Source: Dysgonamonadaceae bacterium
GTDB lineage: Bacteria > Bacteroidota > Bacteroidia > Bacteroidales > Azobacteroidaceae
Length of the DNA stretch: 45,034 bases
Assembly: GCA_031267385.1 (NCBI GenBank)
Contig: JAIRZF010000124.1
Location: forward strand, 1 to 45,034
Direction: 5' to 3'
Shown: piece after piece, positions 1 to 9,446 of the stretch
How positions within the stretch are numbered: position 1 is the stretch's first letter
How the letters are laid out: each line of letters starts with the position of its first letter
Translations under genes and position numbers: made by a program
The notes under the pieces: generated by a model
Database searches by the model: none
Told to the model about the DNA's origin: nothing
The model's input: only the letters and a program-made list of their open reading frames with translations

Positions 1-32
1 ATAGATTTATACTCTTAAATACTGATGGTCAT

Positions 33-1136
33 ATGAAAAGGTTTATTTTTTTAGTTAGTTTAATTCTGATCTGTTTTTCCTGCGAACAAAAAGGAAAATA
101 CGGAATAATAGGAGTAGTCACTTCTTCCGATATGGAAGGAAAACAGGTCTACCTGGTGAAATACAATGATGCCGGTGTCGAAAAATGTGATTCGACCCGG
201 ATAAAAGATAGCTGGTTCTCTTTTGAAGGTATTCAGGAAATACCGGAATTGTATTATATCCGGGTGGAAAATGGAAATACCATGAAAAAACGTGCAATTT
301 TGCTGGAACCTGGAGCAATTGTCGTTACCATATTAGATAATATAATAGTGAATGGAACTCCTGCCAACGATGCATATCAGCAATATCTGGAAGAACAGGC
401 ATCCATCGACGACAGATTGGATGTCGTTTCAACCAAGATCGAAGCAGAGCAGGATACGGAAACTTTTACAGAAGAAAGAGAAGCGGAACTCAACAAAGAA
501 TACGACGCCATTTATAAAGAGAAAAGAGAATCATATGCCGGATATTTCTCTGAAAACATCAATAATCCATTAGGCGCAGAAGAATTTGGAGTGTATGGAA
601 GACGGTTGGAGCCGGAACAATTAGCCGTCGTGTTGAGCAAAGGAAATGAAGCGTTCAAGACCGGTAAAATCGGTATTTTCTATCAGGAGCGCCTGGATGC
701 AGTCCAGAAAACGGCTGTTGGGCAGCAGTTCGTGGATATTATTTCCAAAGATCCTTCGGGAAACGCGATTTCTTTGTCGGACTATGCAGGGAAAGGAAAA
801 TACCTGCTTGTGGATTTCTGGGCATCCTGGTGTGGCCCTTGTAGAAAAGAAATGCCGGTGATGGTGGAGTTGTATCAAAAGTATAAATATAAAAAATTTG
901 AGATTGTAGGATATTCTTTAGATAGAAATGCGGCAGCCTGGACGAAAGGTATCGAAGACCTCAATATGGTATGGCCTCAGATGTCGGACGTGAATTTCTG
1001 GCAATCGGAACCCGTAAAAAATTATGCCGTGCCTCATATCCCATACACCATCTTATTAGACCCTTCAGGTACCGTTATTGCAAGAGGATTAGTCGGTAAT
1101 GAGTTGAAAAACAAGCTGGAAGAAGTGCTAAAATAG
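33..1136 (+). CDS. Lipoprotein with TlpA/thioredoxin-like C-terminal domain and probable DUF4369-like N-terminal domain
   Basis: 367-aa ORF; lipobox LICFSC near N-terminus; thioredoxin motif FWASWCGPCRKEMP. Confidence 0.9.
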   Translation: MKRFIFLVSLILICFSCEQKGKYGIIGVVTSSDMEGKQVYLVKYNDAGVEKCDSTRIKDSWFSFEGIQEIPELYYIRVENGNTMKKRAILLEPGAIVVTILDNIIVNGTPANDAYQQYLEEQASIDDRLDVVSTKIEAEQDTETFTEEREAELNKEYDAIYKEKRESYAGYFSENINNPLGAEEFGVYGRRLEPEQLAVVLSKGNEAFKTGKIGIFYQERLDAVQKTAVGQQFVDIISKDPSGNAISLSDYAGKGKYLLVDFWASWCGPCRKEMPVMVELYQKYKYKKFEIVGYSLDRNAAAWTKGIEDLNMVWPQMSDVNFWQSEPVKNYAVPHIPYTILLDPSGTVIARGLVGNELKNKLEEVLK

Positions 1137-1298
1137 TTAAAGGTGTAATTTTATTCAAATATGTTAAAATAGGTTGTATCTATTTAATTCGGTGGTTTGC
1201 AGTTATTTGAGTTTTTTTACAATGTGAATTTTCCTGTGAAGCTATAAAAATATGTTATATAATATGTTTTTTTATTTGGAGAATCGTAAAAAAACGTT

Positions 1299-1399
1299 CA
1301 CCTTTGCACCGATAACCTAAAACAATCTTTTTGCCTTAAAAAGACTAATGCCTATTAAAAACTGAATAAAAAGGTTTATTGAGAAATAGACCTTTTTGT
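1299..1399 (+). ncRNA. Candidate small RNA transcription unit (promoter box to intrinsic terminator)
   Basis: TTTG (1275-1278) -N20- CACCTTTG (1299-1306), close to the Bacteroidetes TTTG/TAnnTTTG promoter; followed about 65 nt later by a 13-bp hairpin with GAGA loop ending in a T-run (1368-1397). Confidence 0.35.
1368..1399 (+). terminator. Intrinsic terminator-like hairpin
   Basis: aaaaaggtttatt / gaga / aatagaccttttt; 13 pairs including one G-U, ending in T5. Confidence 0.55.
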
Positions 1400-1425
1400 C
1401 GTTTAAAAGAATTACAGTATCTTTG
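1395..1425 (+). promoter_or_regulatory. Bacteroidetes-type promoter for lepA
   Basis: TTTG 1395-1398, N19, TATCTTTG 1418-1425 (consensus TTTG N19-22 TAnnTTTG). Confidence 0.65.
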
Positions 1426-1457
1426 CTCCTCAAAATTTTTCAGCCTGAATTACATAA

Positions 1458-3245
1458 ATGAAACATATTCGTAACTTTTGTATAATTGCTCATATCGACC
1501 ACGGTAAAAGTACTCTGGCCGATCGTTTGTTGGAATATACCCAAACCGTTGAAGGAAAAGATTTGCAAGCTCAGGTGCTTGACAATATGGATCTGGAACG
1601 GGAACGGGGGATTACGATCAAAAGCCATGCAATACAAATGGAATATGTTTATAAAGGAGAAAAATATATTCTGAACCTGATTGATACCCCGGGACATGTC
1701 GACTTTTCATACGAAGTTTCGCGTTCCATTGCCGCCTGCGAAGGCGCTCTCCTCATTGTGGATGCAGCTCAGGGAATACAGGCTCAGACGATCTCCAATC
1801 TTTATATGGCCTTAGAACATGATCTGGAAATTATTCCGATCCTGAATAAAATAGATTTACCCAGCGCTATGCCGGAGGAAGTAGAAGACCAGATTGTGGA
1901 TCTGTTAGCTTGCCCGCGTGAAAGTATCCTGAGAGCCAGTGGAAAAACCGGAGAAGGCGTTTACGACATCCTGGATGCTGTCATTGAACGTGTGACTCCT
2001 CCCAAAGGAGATCCGGATGCACCCTTGCAGGCTTTGATCTTCGATTCTGTGTTTAATCCGTTCAGAGGAATTATAGCCTATTTTAAGATCATGAGCGGAT
2101 CGATCCGGAAAGGTGATCCGGTGAAATTCGTTGCAACAGAAAAAGAATACGACGCCGATGAAGTCGGTATCCTGAAATTAGACATGTCTCCCCGTGAAGA
2201 AGTGACTTGTGGCGATGTAGGATATATTATTTCCGGCATCAAGACTTCGAAAGAAGTAAAAGTCGGAGACACCATTACCCATGTAAAACGTCCGTGCGGT
2301 AAAGCGATCGAAGGATTTGAAGAGGTGAAACCAATGGTTTTTGCCGGATTATATCCTATTGATAGTGAGGATTTTGAAAATCTGAGAGCCTCTCTGGAAA
2401 AATTACAGTTGAATGATGCTTCACTGACTTTTCAGCCGGAATCCTCCGTTGCCCTGGGTTTTGGTTTCCGTTGCGGATTCCTCGGACTACTCCACATGGA
2501 AATTGTTCAGGAACGGCTTGACCGGGAGTTTAACATGGATGTGATCACAACAGTGCCGAATGTATCGTACAAAGTATACGATAAGCATGGAGAATGTAAA
2601 GAAGTTCACAATCCGGCAGGATTACCGGAACCCACGCTGATTGATCATATTGATGAACCTTTTATACGGGCTTCGGTCATTACAAGTACTACTTATATCG
2701 GTCCGATTATGACTCTTTGCCTTGGAAAGCGAGGTATTTTGGTTCGTCAGGACTACATTTCCGGGGACAGGGTTGAAATTATCTATGACCTGCCCCTCGG
2801 AGAAATTGTAATTGATTTTTACGACAAACTGAAGAGCATTTCCAAAGGATATGCCTCTTTCGACTATCATATGCATGACTACCGTCCGTCAAAACTGGTG
2901 AAGTTGGATATTCTGTTGAATGGAGAACCTGTAGATGCGTTGTCCACCCTGACACATGCTGATAATGCCGTCAGTTTTGGTCGCAGGATGTGTGAAAAAT
3001 TGAAAGAGTTGATACCTCGTCAGCAGTTTGACGTAGCCATACAAGCCGCCATCGGAGCAAAAATTATTGCCCGTGAAACAATTAAAGCCGTCCGTAAGGA
3101 TGTAACCGCCAAGTGCTATGGCGGCGATATTTCCCGTAAACGAAAACTTCTTGAAAAACAAAAAGAAGGCAAAAAACGAATGAAACAAGTCGGTAACGTA
3201 GAAGTGCCGCAAAAAGCTTTCCTGGCCGTCCTGAAACTGGATTGA
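1458..3245 (+). CDS. lepA: Elongation factor 4 (LepA)
   Basis: 595 aa; [26 protein letters not shown], GTPase motifs DTPGH and NKID, LepA C-terminal [23 protein letters not shown]. Confidence 0.98.
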   Translation: MKHIRNFCIIAHIDHGKSTLADRLLEYTQTVEGKDLQAQVLDNMDLERERGITIKSHAIQMEYVYKGEKYILNLIDTPGHVDFSYEVSRSIAACEGALLIVDAAQGIQAQTISNLYMALEHDLEIIPILNKIDLPSAMPEEVEDQIVDLLACPRESILRASGKTGEGVYDILDAVIERVTPPKGDPDAPLQALIFDSVFNPFRGIIAYFKIMSGSIRKGDPVKFVATEKEYDADEVGILKLDMSPREEVTCGDVGYIISGIKTSKEVKVGDTITHVKRPCGKAIEGFEEVKPMVFAGLYPIDSEDFENLRASLEKLQLNDASLTFQPESSVALGFGFRCGFLGLLHMEIVQERLDREFNMDVITTVPNVSYKVYDKHGECKEVHNPAGLPEPTLIDHIDEPFIRASVITSTTYIGPIMTLCLGKRGILVRQDYISGDRVEIIYDLPLGEIVIDFYDKLKSISKGYASFDYHMHDYRPSKLVKLDILLNGEPVDALSTLTHADNAVSFGRRMCEKLKELIPRQQFDVAIQAAIGAKIIARETIKAVRKDVTAKCYGGDISRKRKLLEKQKEGKKRMKQVGNVEVPQKAFLAVLKLD

Positions 3246-3246
3246 A

Positions 3247-3320
3247 AACTCATAACTTAAAACTTAAAACTTACAACTTATAACTTATAACTTAAAACTT
3301 ATAACTTACAACTTACAACT
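3247..3320. repeat. Tandem heptamer array (AACTTAN), about 10 copies
   Basis: AACTCAT AACTTAA AACTTAA AACTTAC AACTTAT AACTTAT AACTTAA AACTTAT AACTTAC AACTTAC AACT, strict 7-bp period, starting 1 nt after the lepA stop. Confidence 0.9.
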
Positions 3321-3335
3321 GGGAAAAACAACCTC

Positions 3336-5666
3336 TTATTGACCGGTAACGGTAAACGAAATTTTCTCTTTGATGTCCCTCGACGATGCGCCGACTTGCA
3401 ACTCAAAGTCGCCCGGTTCCACTACGCGCCGGTTTTCCAGGTTGACGAACGACAAATCGCGCAACGTAATCCGGAACGTGACCGTCTTTGTTTCGCCGGC
3501 CTTGAGCGTGATTTTCTCGAATCGCCGCAGCCGCTTGACGTCGGGGATGAGCGAGGCGTAGAGGTCGCTCGAATAAAGCTGCACGGTTTCCTTGCCTTCG
3601 CGCGCGCCCGTGTTTTTTACGTCGACCGAGATTTCGATTGCTTCCTTTGATTCCACCGGCAACTGCGATTTGTCAATCCGCACGTTTGCATATTCAAAAG
3701 TGGTGTAACTCAGTCCGAAACCGAAAGGATATTCTGGATTGTAGTCGCCTTCGTAGTTGTAGGCGCCCGCTGAAGGTTCCTGTTCTTCGGCATGCTTGTG
3801 ATAATAGGGCGCGAGCGAGTTGGGGAAAGCGGGATAGGTGTAGGGGAGTTTTCCGGACGGGTTGACGTCGCCCGCCAGAACGTCGGCCAGCGCTTTCGCT
3901 CCGTGAAGACCGGGCAAATAAGTTTGCAGAATGGCGGCCACCTGCGACGAGAAGCGGGAAATGATGCGCGGACGGCCTTCGCTCAACACGACAATCACCG
4001 GTTTTCCCGTTTTCAGCATGGCCTGCGCCAGTTCGGTTTGCAGGTCGTTGAGGTAGAGGTCGTCCAGGTCGCCGGGTTTTTCGCAGTAGGAATTTTCACC
4101 CAGACAGAGGATGATGCAGTCTGCGTTTCCGGCGGCGGTCACCGCTTCGTCGAAACGGTCTTTGTGTTCGGTATCGTAGCGAATATTGTCCGTGTAGCTT
4201 ACGCCCGGCACGTGGCGAATGTTCGCGTCGCCGAACCGCTGCCGGATAGCGGTGAACAGGTCGGGATATTCGCCGGCGAACTCATCGACCTTTTCGCCCT
4301 GCCACGAGAACGACCATCCGCCGTTCAGCGCCCGCTTGCTCACGGCGTTGGGGCCGGCGACGAGTATTTTTGCGCCCGGCTTGAGCGGCAGGACGCCCTT
4401 GTCGTTCTTCAACAGCGTAATGCCGTCGGCTGCCGCATCGTATGCCGCTTGTTGGAAAGCTTCGGAATGAAATTCGGGATAATCTTCGGCAAAAGTATTC
4501 GGCGCGTCGAATAGATTCAGCTTGAATTTCAGTGTGAGGATGCGCGTCACGGCGTCGTCAATCCGTGCGAGCGGCACTTCGCCTTCATCGACTAATTCCT
4601 TGAGCCGGGTGCAAAACTCCTGATAGTCGTAGGGAATCAGCGACAGGTCGATACCGGCGTTGATGCTTACCTTGATGGCCTCCTTCACGGAAGGGACGAG
4701 CCGCTCGCGGCGATGCAGGTTGTTGATGTCGCCCCAGTCGGAAACAATCAGGCCATTGAATCCCATTTGTTTGCGCAGCAGGTTGGTCAGGAGTTCGTAG
4801 CCGGCGTGCACCGGCAATCCGTTGATGCTTCCCGAATTAATCATCGCCGTATGCACGCCGGCGTCCACTGCCGCCTGAAACGCGGGGACGTGGTATTCCA
4901 GCAGCGCGTGTTCCGGAATATAGGCCGGCGTGCGGTCTTTGCCGCTCACCGGCATGGAATAGCCCAAAAAATGCTTCATGCAGGCGGCCACGCGTTTGGC
5001 GCCGGCCACGTCATTGTCGTCACCCTCATAGCCCTTTACGAGTTGGGCGGCAAAGACAGACGCGAGGTAGGGGTCTTCGCCGAAGTTCTCGTACTGCCGC
5101 GGCCAGCGCGGGTCGGCGCCCAAATCGAGCACTGGCGAATAGTTCCACGGGATATTGGCGGCTCGCATCTCGTAGGCGGTCACTTCGCCCATGCGCCGGG
5201 CGTGGCCGGGATTCCAGGTAGCAGCCAGGCCGATTTCGTGGGGAAAGAGGGTAGCGCCCGCCACGTAAGTCGCGCCGTGGATTTCGTCCAGCGCATACAG
5301 CGCCGGTATTTTCAGGCGCGTTTCCTTCAGGGCTATTTCCTGAATTTGCGCGACGGCGCGGTTCCACCATTCCAGTGAACGTGCACGGTTGTTGGTCGTA
5401 TTAAGAATCGACCCCACGTGATAATTGAGCATTGCGTCGCGCAACTTGTCGACGTCTAATTCCACCGTGCTGGTGGGCGGCGTGTCTTCGCCCTTGCACA
5501 GCATGTCGACGCTAACCTGCGCCATTTGCCCGATTTTTTCTTCCAAAGTCATTTGCGACAGTAAGTCTTTCACCTTTTTGTCTGTCGAATCGCTCTCCTG
5601 CCTGCCGCAACTTGCGAAAAGCAGCGTGATGGCCGCTAAGGCCAGATAACTGATAGGATGAGTCAT
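3336..5666 (-). CDS. bglX: Glycoside hydrolase family 3 beta-glucosidase, lipoprotein
   Basis: 776 aa; lipobox LLFASC; GH3 nucleophile region GLIVSDWGDI; C-terminal fibronectin III-like domain. Confidence 0.92.
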   Translation of the reverse strand: MTHPISYLALAAITLLFASCGRQESDSTDKKVKDLLSQMTLEEKIGQMAQVSVDMLCKGEDTPPTSTVELDVDKLRDAMLNYHVGSILNTTNNRARSLEWWNRAVAQIQEIALKETRLKIPALYALDEIHGATYVAGATLFPHEIGLAATWNPGHARRMGEVTAYEMRAANIPWNYSPVLDLGADPRWPRQYENFGEDPYLASVFAAQLVKGYEGDDNDVAGAKRVAACMKHFLGYSMPVSGKDRTPAYIPEHALLEYHVPAFQAAVDAGVHTAMINSGSINGLPVHAGYELLTNLLRKQMGFNGLIVSDWGDINNLHRRERLVPSVKEAIKVSINAGIDLSLIPYDYQEFCTRLKELVDEGEVPLARIDDAVTRILTLKFKLNLFDAPNTFAEDYPEFHSEAFQQAAYDAAADGITLLKNDKGVLPLKPGAKILVAGPNAVSKRALNGGWSFSWQGEKVDEFAGEYPDLFTAIRQRFGDANIRHVPGVSYTDNIRYDTEHKDRFDEAVTAAGNADCIILCLGENSYCEKPGDLDDLYLNDLQTELAQAMLKTGKPVIVVLSEGRPRIISRFSSQVAAILQTYLPGLHGAKALADVLAGDVNPSGKLPYTYPAFPNSLAPYYHKHAEEQEPSAGAYNYEGDYNPEYPFGFGLSYTTFEYANVRIDKSQLPVESKEAIEISVDVKNTGAREGKETVQLYSSDLYASLIPDVKRLRRFEKITLKAGETKTVTFRITLRDLSFVNLENRRVVEPGDFELQVGASSRDIKEKISFTVTGQ

Positions 5667-5768
5667 TTTTTTGAATTAAGAATTGTCCGATTATTAAATG
5701 AGTACGCAAAGGTAGAGTTGCGAAGGAATATAAAAAATGATATATATCAGAAATATCTTGAGCACCCC

Positions 5769-5842
5769 GACTTAAAACCTAAAACTTAAAAACTTACAAC
5801 TTACAACTTACAACTTACAACTCATAACTTACAACTTATAAC
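5769..5842. repeat. Second tandem heptamer array (AACTTAN), about 10 copies
   Basis: GACTTAA AACCTAA AACTTAAA AACTTAC x4 AACTCAT AACTTAC AACTTAT AAC; same orientation as the 3247-3320 array. Confidence 0.88.
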
Positions 5843-7207
5843 CGGTTCCCCGAACAGTGTTGCAGCCGAAGCATCTGTAATTTCAACCTTGACCGGATCT
5901 CCTACGCGGTAGTTCTGTTTATCAAAAATGACCACCTTGTTTTGTTTGGTTCTTCCGAACAGTTGTTCTCGGGATCGTTTTGAGAATCCTTCAACCAAAA
6001 CTTCAAAAGTTTTTCCGATATCTTTTTTGTTACTTTCCAAAGAAAGTTCCAGTTGTAAAGTTATAATCTCTTCCAGACGGCGGATTTTTATATTTTCCGG
6101 GACGTTATCTTCCAGATGTTTGGAAGCATATGTGCCCGGTCGTTCGGAATATTTGAACATAAAAGCAGCATCGAATCCGACTTCACGCATCAAGGAAAGG
6201 GTATCCTGATGATCTTCTTCCGTCTCAGAATGGAATCCCGCAAAGAGGTCTGTTGTGATGGATGCATCCGGTAAAATTCTTTTAATTGCCGCAATTCTGT
6301 TTAAGTACCATTCCCTGGTATATCTCCGGTTCATGGCCTTAAGTATTCCGGAGCTTCCCGATTGAGCCGGAAGGTGGATATGGCTACAGAGATTATCATA
6401 TTTCGCGATGATTTCCAATGTCTCATCACTCATATCTTTCGGGTGGGAAGTCGTAAACCGGATACGCATGTCCGGCGCTGCCAGAGCCACTTTTTCCAGT
6501 AGGGTAGGGAAGTTGACTTTTTCATTTCCATCTTCATATAAGTAAGAATTGACATTTTGACCCAAAAGAGTGACTTCCTTATAACCTTCTTTCCGGAGAG
6601 CTTGTAGTTCATTGAGGATACTTCTTGTTTCCCGGCTCCGTTCACGTCCTCTGGTGTAGGGTACAATACAGTAAGTACAAAAGTTATTACATCCCCGCAT
6701 GATGGAAATGAAACCGGATAGTTTATGTCCCGAAATTTTCAGCGGCATAACGTCTTTATAGGTCTCCGTTGTAGATAATTCTACATTGATTGCTTTTTCT
6801 CCTTTTTCTACCGCCCCGATGAGATTGGGAAGATCCATGTACGAATCCGGCCCTACCACCACGTCGGCATGGCGCTGTTCAATCAATTCTTCTTTAACCC
6901 GTTCTGCCATACATCCGAGAACTCCTACGATCAGATTTTTCCGTTTCTTTTTCATGGATTGGAAATATTGCAATCGTGACAAAACCTTTTGTTCCGCATT
7001 ATCCCGGATTGAACAGGTGTTGACCAATATCGCATCGGCCTCATTCAGATTTTCAGTCGCTTCAAAGCCATCCATTTGCATGATGGATGCAACCACTTCA
7101 CTGTCGGCAACATTCATCTGACAGCCATAAGTTTCAATGAAAAATTTTTTAATTTGTTTTTCAGAAGTCACAGATTTAAAGTCTGTTTTCTGCTCATTAT
7201 TCATCAT
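5822..7207 (-). CDS. miaB: tRNA-2-methylthio-N6-dimethylallyladenosine synthase (MiaB)
   Basis: 461 aa; radical SAM GCNNFCTYCIVPYTRGRERSR; N-terminal YGCQMNVADSE; TRAM domain. Confidence 0.97.
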   Translation of the reverse strand: MMNNEQKTDFKSVTSEKQIKKFFIETYGCQMNVADSEVVASIMQMDGFEATENLNEADAILVNTCSIRDNAEQKVLSRLQYFQSMKKKRKNLIVGVLGCMAERVKEELIEQRHADVVVGPDSYMDLPNLIGAVEKGEKAINVELSTTETYKDVMPLKISGHKLSGFISIMRGCNNFCTYCIVPYTRGRERSRETRSILNELQALRKEGYKEVTLLGQNVNSYLYEDGNEKVNFPTLLEKVALAAPDMRIRFTTSHPKDMSDETLEIIAKYDNLCSHIHLPAQSGSSGILKAMNRRYTREWYLNRIAAIKRILPDASITTDLFAGFHSETEEDHQDTLSLMREVGFDAAFMFKYSERPGTYASKHLEDNVPENIKIRRLEEIITLQLELSLESNKKDIGKTFEVLVEGFSKRSREQLFGRTKQNKVVIFDKQNYRVGDPVKVEITDASAATLFGEPVISCKL

Positions 7208-7272
7208 AATTTTGAATTTAGTATTTGTTTAACATTTATTAACCACAAAAATGAGTTTTTTATTGCAAAAAA

Positions 7273-7388
7273 TTTGTCAGAATAAAAAATGGATGTATCT
7301 TTGCTGTTGAAAAACGTAAAATTTTTTCATAGTTAAGGTTTTGGTTAAATGGGTTAGGGGTGGCTGTGAAGTCATCCCTAATATTTTT
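7273..7388 (+). ncRNA. Candidate small RNA transcription unit (promoter to intrinsic terminator)
   Basis: TTTG 7273-7276, N19, TATCTTTG 7296-7303; 11-bp hairpin 7354-7381 followed by TATTTTT; no ORF between. Confidence 0.45.
7354..7388 (+). terminator. Intrinsic terminator
   Basis: ttaggggtggc/tgtgaa/gtcatccctaa then TATTTTT. Confidence 0.7.
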
Positions 7389-7424
7389 AAATGGATTGAT
7401 ATTGCGTGATTCATTTATTTTTAC

Positions 7425-7432
7425 TAAATTTG
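7425..7432 (+). promoter_or_regulatory. -7 promoter box (TAAATTTG) for the 7456 ORF
   Basis: TAnnTTTG match 24 nt upstream of the start codon. Confidence 0.45.
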
Positions 7433-7455
7433 GACTGCAAAAATAATGATATTTT

Positions 7456-7848
7456 ATGGATAAGCTGTCAGATTTTGTTCCTTTATTGATTATAATTGGT
7501 TCTGTGATTGTTTCAATAGTTCAGTCTTCGAATAAAAAGAAGGCCGATCAGGACATGAAAAAAACGTCCTTACCTCAGGGTATTCCAATGGAAAAACCTA
7601 TGAATAAACCGGTTGTTAACTTGCCGAAAATGAAGTCGTCAGCAGTTCTTCCGACTCCTGAAAAAACAAAACCGGCCTTTTCTTCATTTAATCCGGAAGT
7701 AAAACGATCCGTTTCTTCTGTTCCGGCTAAAAATCTATTGGATTCCGAGATTGCAGATGAACCGGGATTTGTATTTGATACGACAAATGCAGATGAGTTG
7801 AAAAGGGCTGTAATCTATTCGGAAATATTTAATCGAAAAGAATATTGA
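7456..7848 (+). CDS. Hypothetical protein with N-terminal transmembrane segment
   Basis: 130 aa; FVPLLIIIGSVIVSIVQSS hydrophobic N-terminus; own promoter box. Confidence 0.75.
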   Translation: MDKLSDFVPLLIIIGSVIVSIVQSSNKKKADQDMKKTSLPQGIPMEKPMNKPVVNLPKMKSSAVLPTPEKTKPAFSSFNPEVKRSVSSVPAKNLLDSEIADEPGFVFDTTNADELKRAVIYSEIFNRKEY

Positions 7849-7955
7849 TGAATCGGTGAATAACCGGTATTCATCAGTCTTATCTTTTTTTCAAATTCCC
7901 AATTTAAATCGTTACCTTTGCGGGAAAATTCAAAAAACATATAAAAATCACTATC

Positions 7956-9446
7956 ATGGGTTTTAAATTTATGACGGCTGAGGAGGCTGCAGATCAAATT
8001 AAGAATGAAGACATCATTGGTTTTAGCGGCTTTACGGCCGCAGGATGTCCCAAAGTAATCACACAAGCATTAGCAGTAAAAGCAGAAAAAGAACATGAAA
8101 CAGGTCGTCCTTTCAAGATTGGTATATTTACCGGAGCTTCAACAGGCGATGCTATTGATGGCGCTTTAGCCCGTGCTCATGCAATCAAATTCCGGTCTCC
8201 ATATCAGTCAAGCGCTGATTTACGTAAGGAATTGAATAATCGTGATGCTCATTATTATGATTTGCACCTTTCGGAATTACCGCAATACCTGCGTTATGGA
8301 TTTCTTCCGAAACCGACAGTCGCCATTTTTGAATGTTGCGACGTCACGGAAGACGGAGAGATTATTCTGACTTCTGCCGTTGGAATTGCACCTACTGTAG
8401 CTCATCTGGCTGATAAGATATTTCTTGAATTGAATCATTTTCATCCAAAAGCTTTGAAAGGGATGCATGATATTTATGAACCTGCCGATCCTCCTGTACG
8501 CCGGGAAATTCCGGTTTATAAACCGAGTGACCGGATTGGAGTTCCATACATTAAAGTAGATCCGAAAAAGATTGTCGGAATTGTGGAGACTAATTTGCCG
8601 AATGAAGTGGGTGGATTTACTCCTACCGATGAAGTTACAGAACAAATTGGTAAAAATGTTTCAAATTTTCTTACTTCGGAGATTGAGGCCGGTCGTATTC
8701 CTGCAAGTTTTCTGCCTGTTCAGTCGGGAGTTGGAAATGTGGCGAATGCGGTGCTGGGAGCGATGGGATCAAACCCCAATATTCCTGCATTTGAAGTATA
8801 TACGGAGGTCATTCAGGATTCGGTTATCAAGCTGATGAAGGAAAACCGTGTGAAATTTGCCAGTGGTTGTTCATTGACTATCAGCGCTGAAACATTGAAT
8901 GATGTGTATGCAGATCTTGATTTCTTCAAAGAACGGATCGTGTTGCGTCCTCAGGAAATCTCGAATAATCCGGAGATTGCCCGTCGTTTAGGTCTGATCG
9001 CAATCAATACGGCTCTGGAGGCTGATATCTTTGGAAATATCAATTCAACTCATGTCGTAGGAACAAAAATGATGAATGGTATTGGTGGTTCTGCTGATTT
9101 TTGTCGCAATTCATATCTTTCGATCTTTACTACTCCTTCGGTGGCTAAAGGAGGGAAAATCAGTTCTATAGTGCCGATGGTTTCTCATCTCGATCACAGT
9201 GAACACTCTGTGAAGATACTTGTTACGGAGTGTGGCGTCGCTGATTTAAGGGGACTCTCTCCAATACAGCGCGCGGAAAACATTATTGAAAATTGTGTTC
9301 ATCCTCAATACAAAAAATTACTGAATGATTACCTGAATATGGGAATCAAAGGTCATACTCCGCAAAACCTGCAAGCTTGCTTTGCGTTCCACAATGTTTT
9401 TAACAAAACAGGGGATATGAGCCGGGTTGATTGGAACGATTATTAA
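7956..9446 (+). CDS. Acetyl-CoA hydrolase/transferase family protein (succinate CoA-transferase-like)
   Basis: 496 aa; [39 protein letters not shown] motifs. Confidence 0.92.
   Translation: MGFKFMTAEEAADQIKNEDIIGFSGFTAAGCPKVITQALAVKAEKEHETGRPFKIGIFTGASTGDAIDGALARAHAIKFRSPYQSSADLRKELNNRDAHYYDLHLSELPQYLRYGFLPKPTVAIFECCDVTEDGEIILTSAVGIAPTVAHLADKIFLELNHFHPKALKGMHDIYEPADPPVRREIPVYKPSDRIGVPYIKVDPKKIVGIVETNLPNEVGGFTPTDEVTEQIGKNVSNFLTSEIEAGRIPASFLPVQSGVGNVANAVLGAMGSNPNIPAFEVYTEVIQDSVIKLMKENRVKFASGCSLTISAETLNDVYADLDFFKERIVLRPQEISNNPEIARRLGLIAINTALEADIFGNINSTHVVGTKMMNGIGGSADFCRNSYLSIFTTPSVAKGGKISSIVPMVSHLDHSEHSVKILVTECGVADLRGLSPIQRAENIIENCVHPQYKKLLNDYLNMGIKGHTPQNLQACFAFHNVFNKTGDMSRVDWNDY

Noticed and set aside
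3339-5378. Plus-strand ORFs over the GH3 gene (for example 3792-4514 and 4713-5378)
   Set aside because: Antisense artefacts of a GC-rich coding region; no recognisable domains or start signals, while the minus-strand GH3 is complete.
3247-5842. Heptamer arrays as CRISPR-like repeats
   Set aside because: The 7-bp units are contiguous with no spacers, and there are no cas genes nearby.
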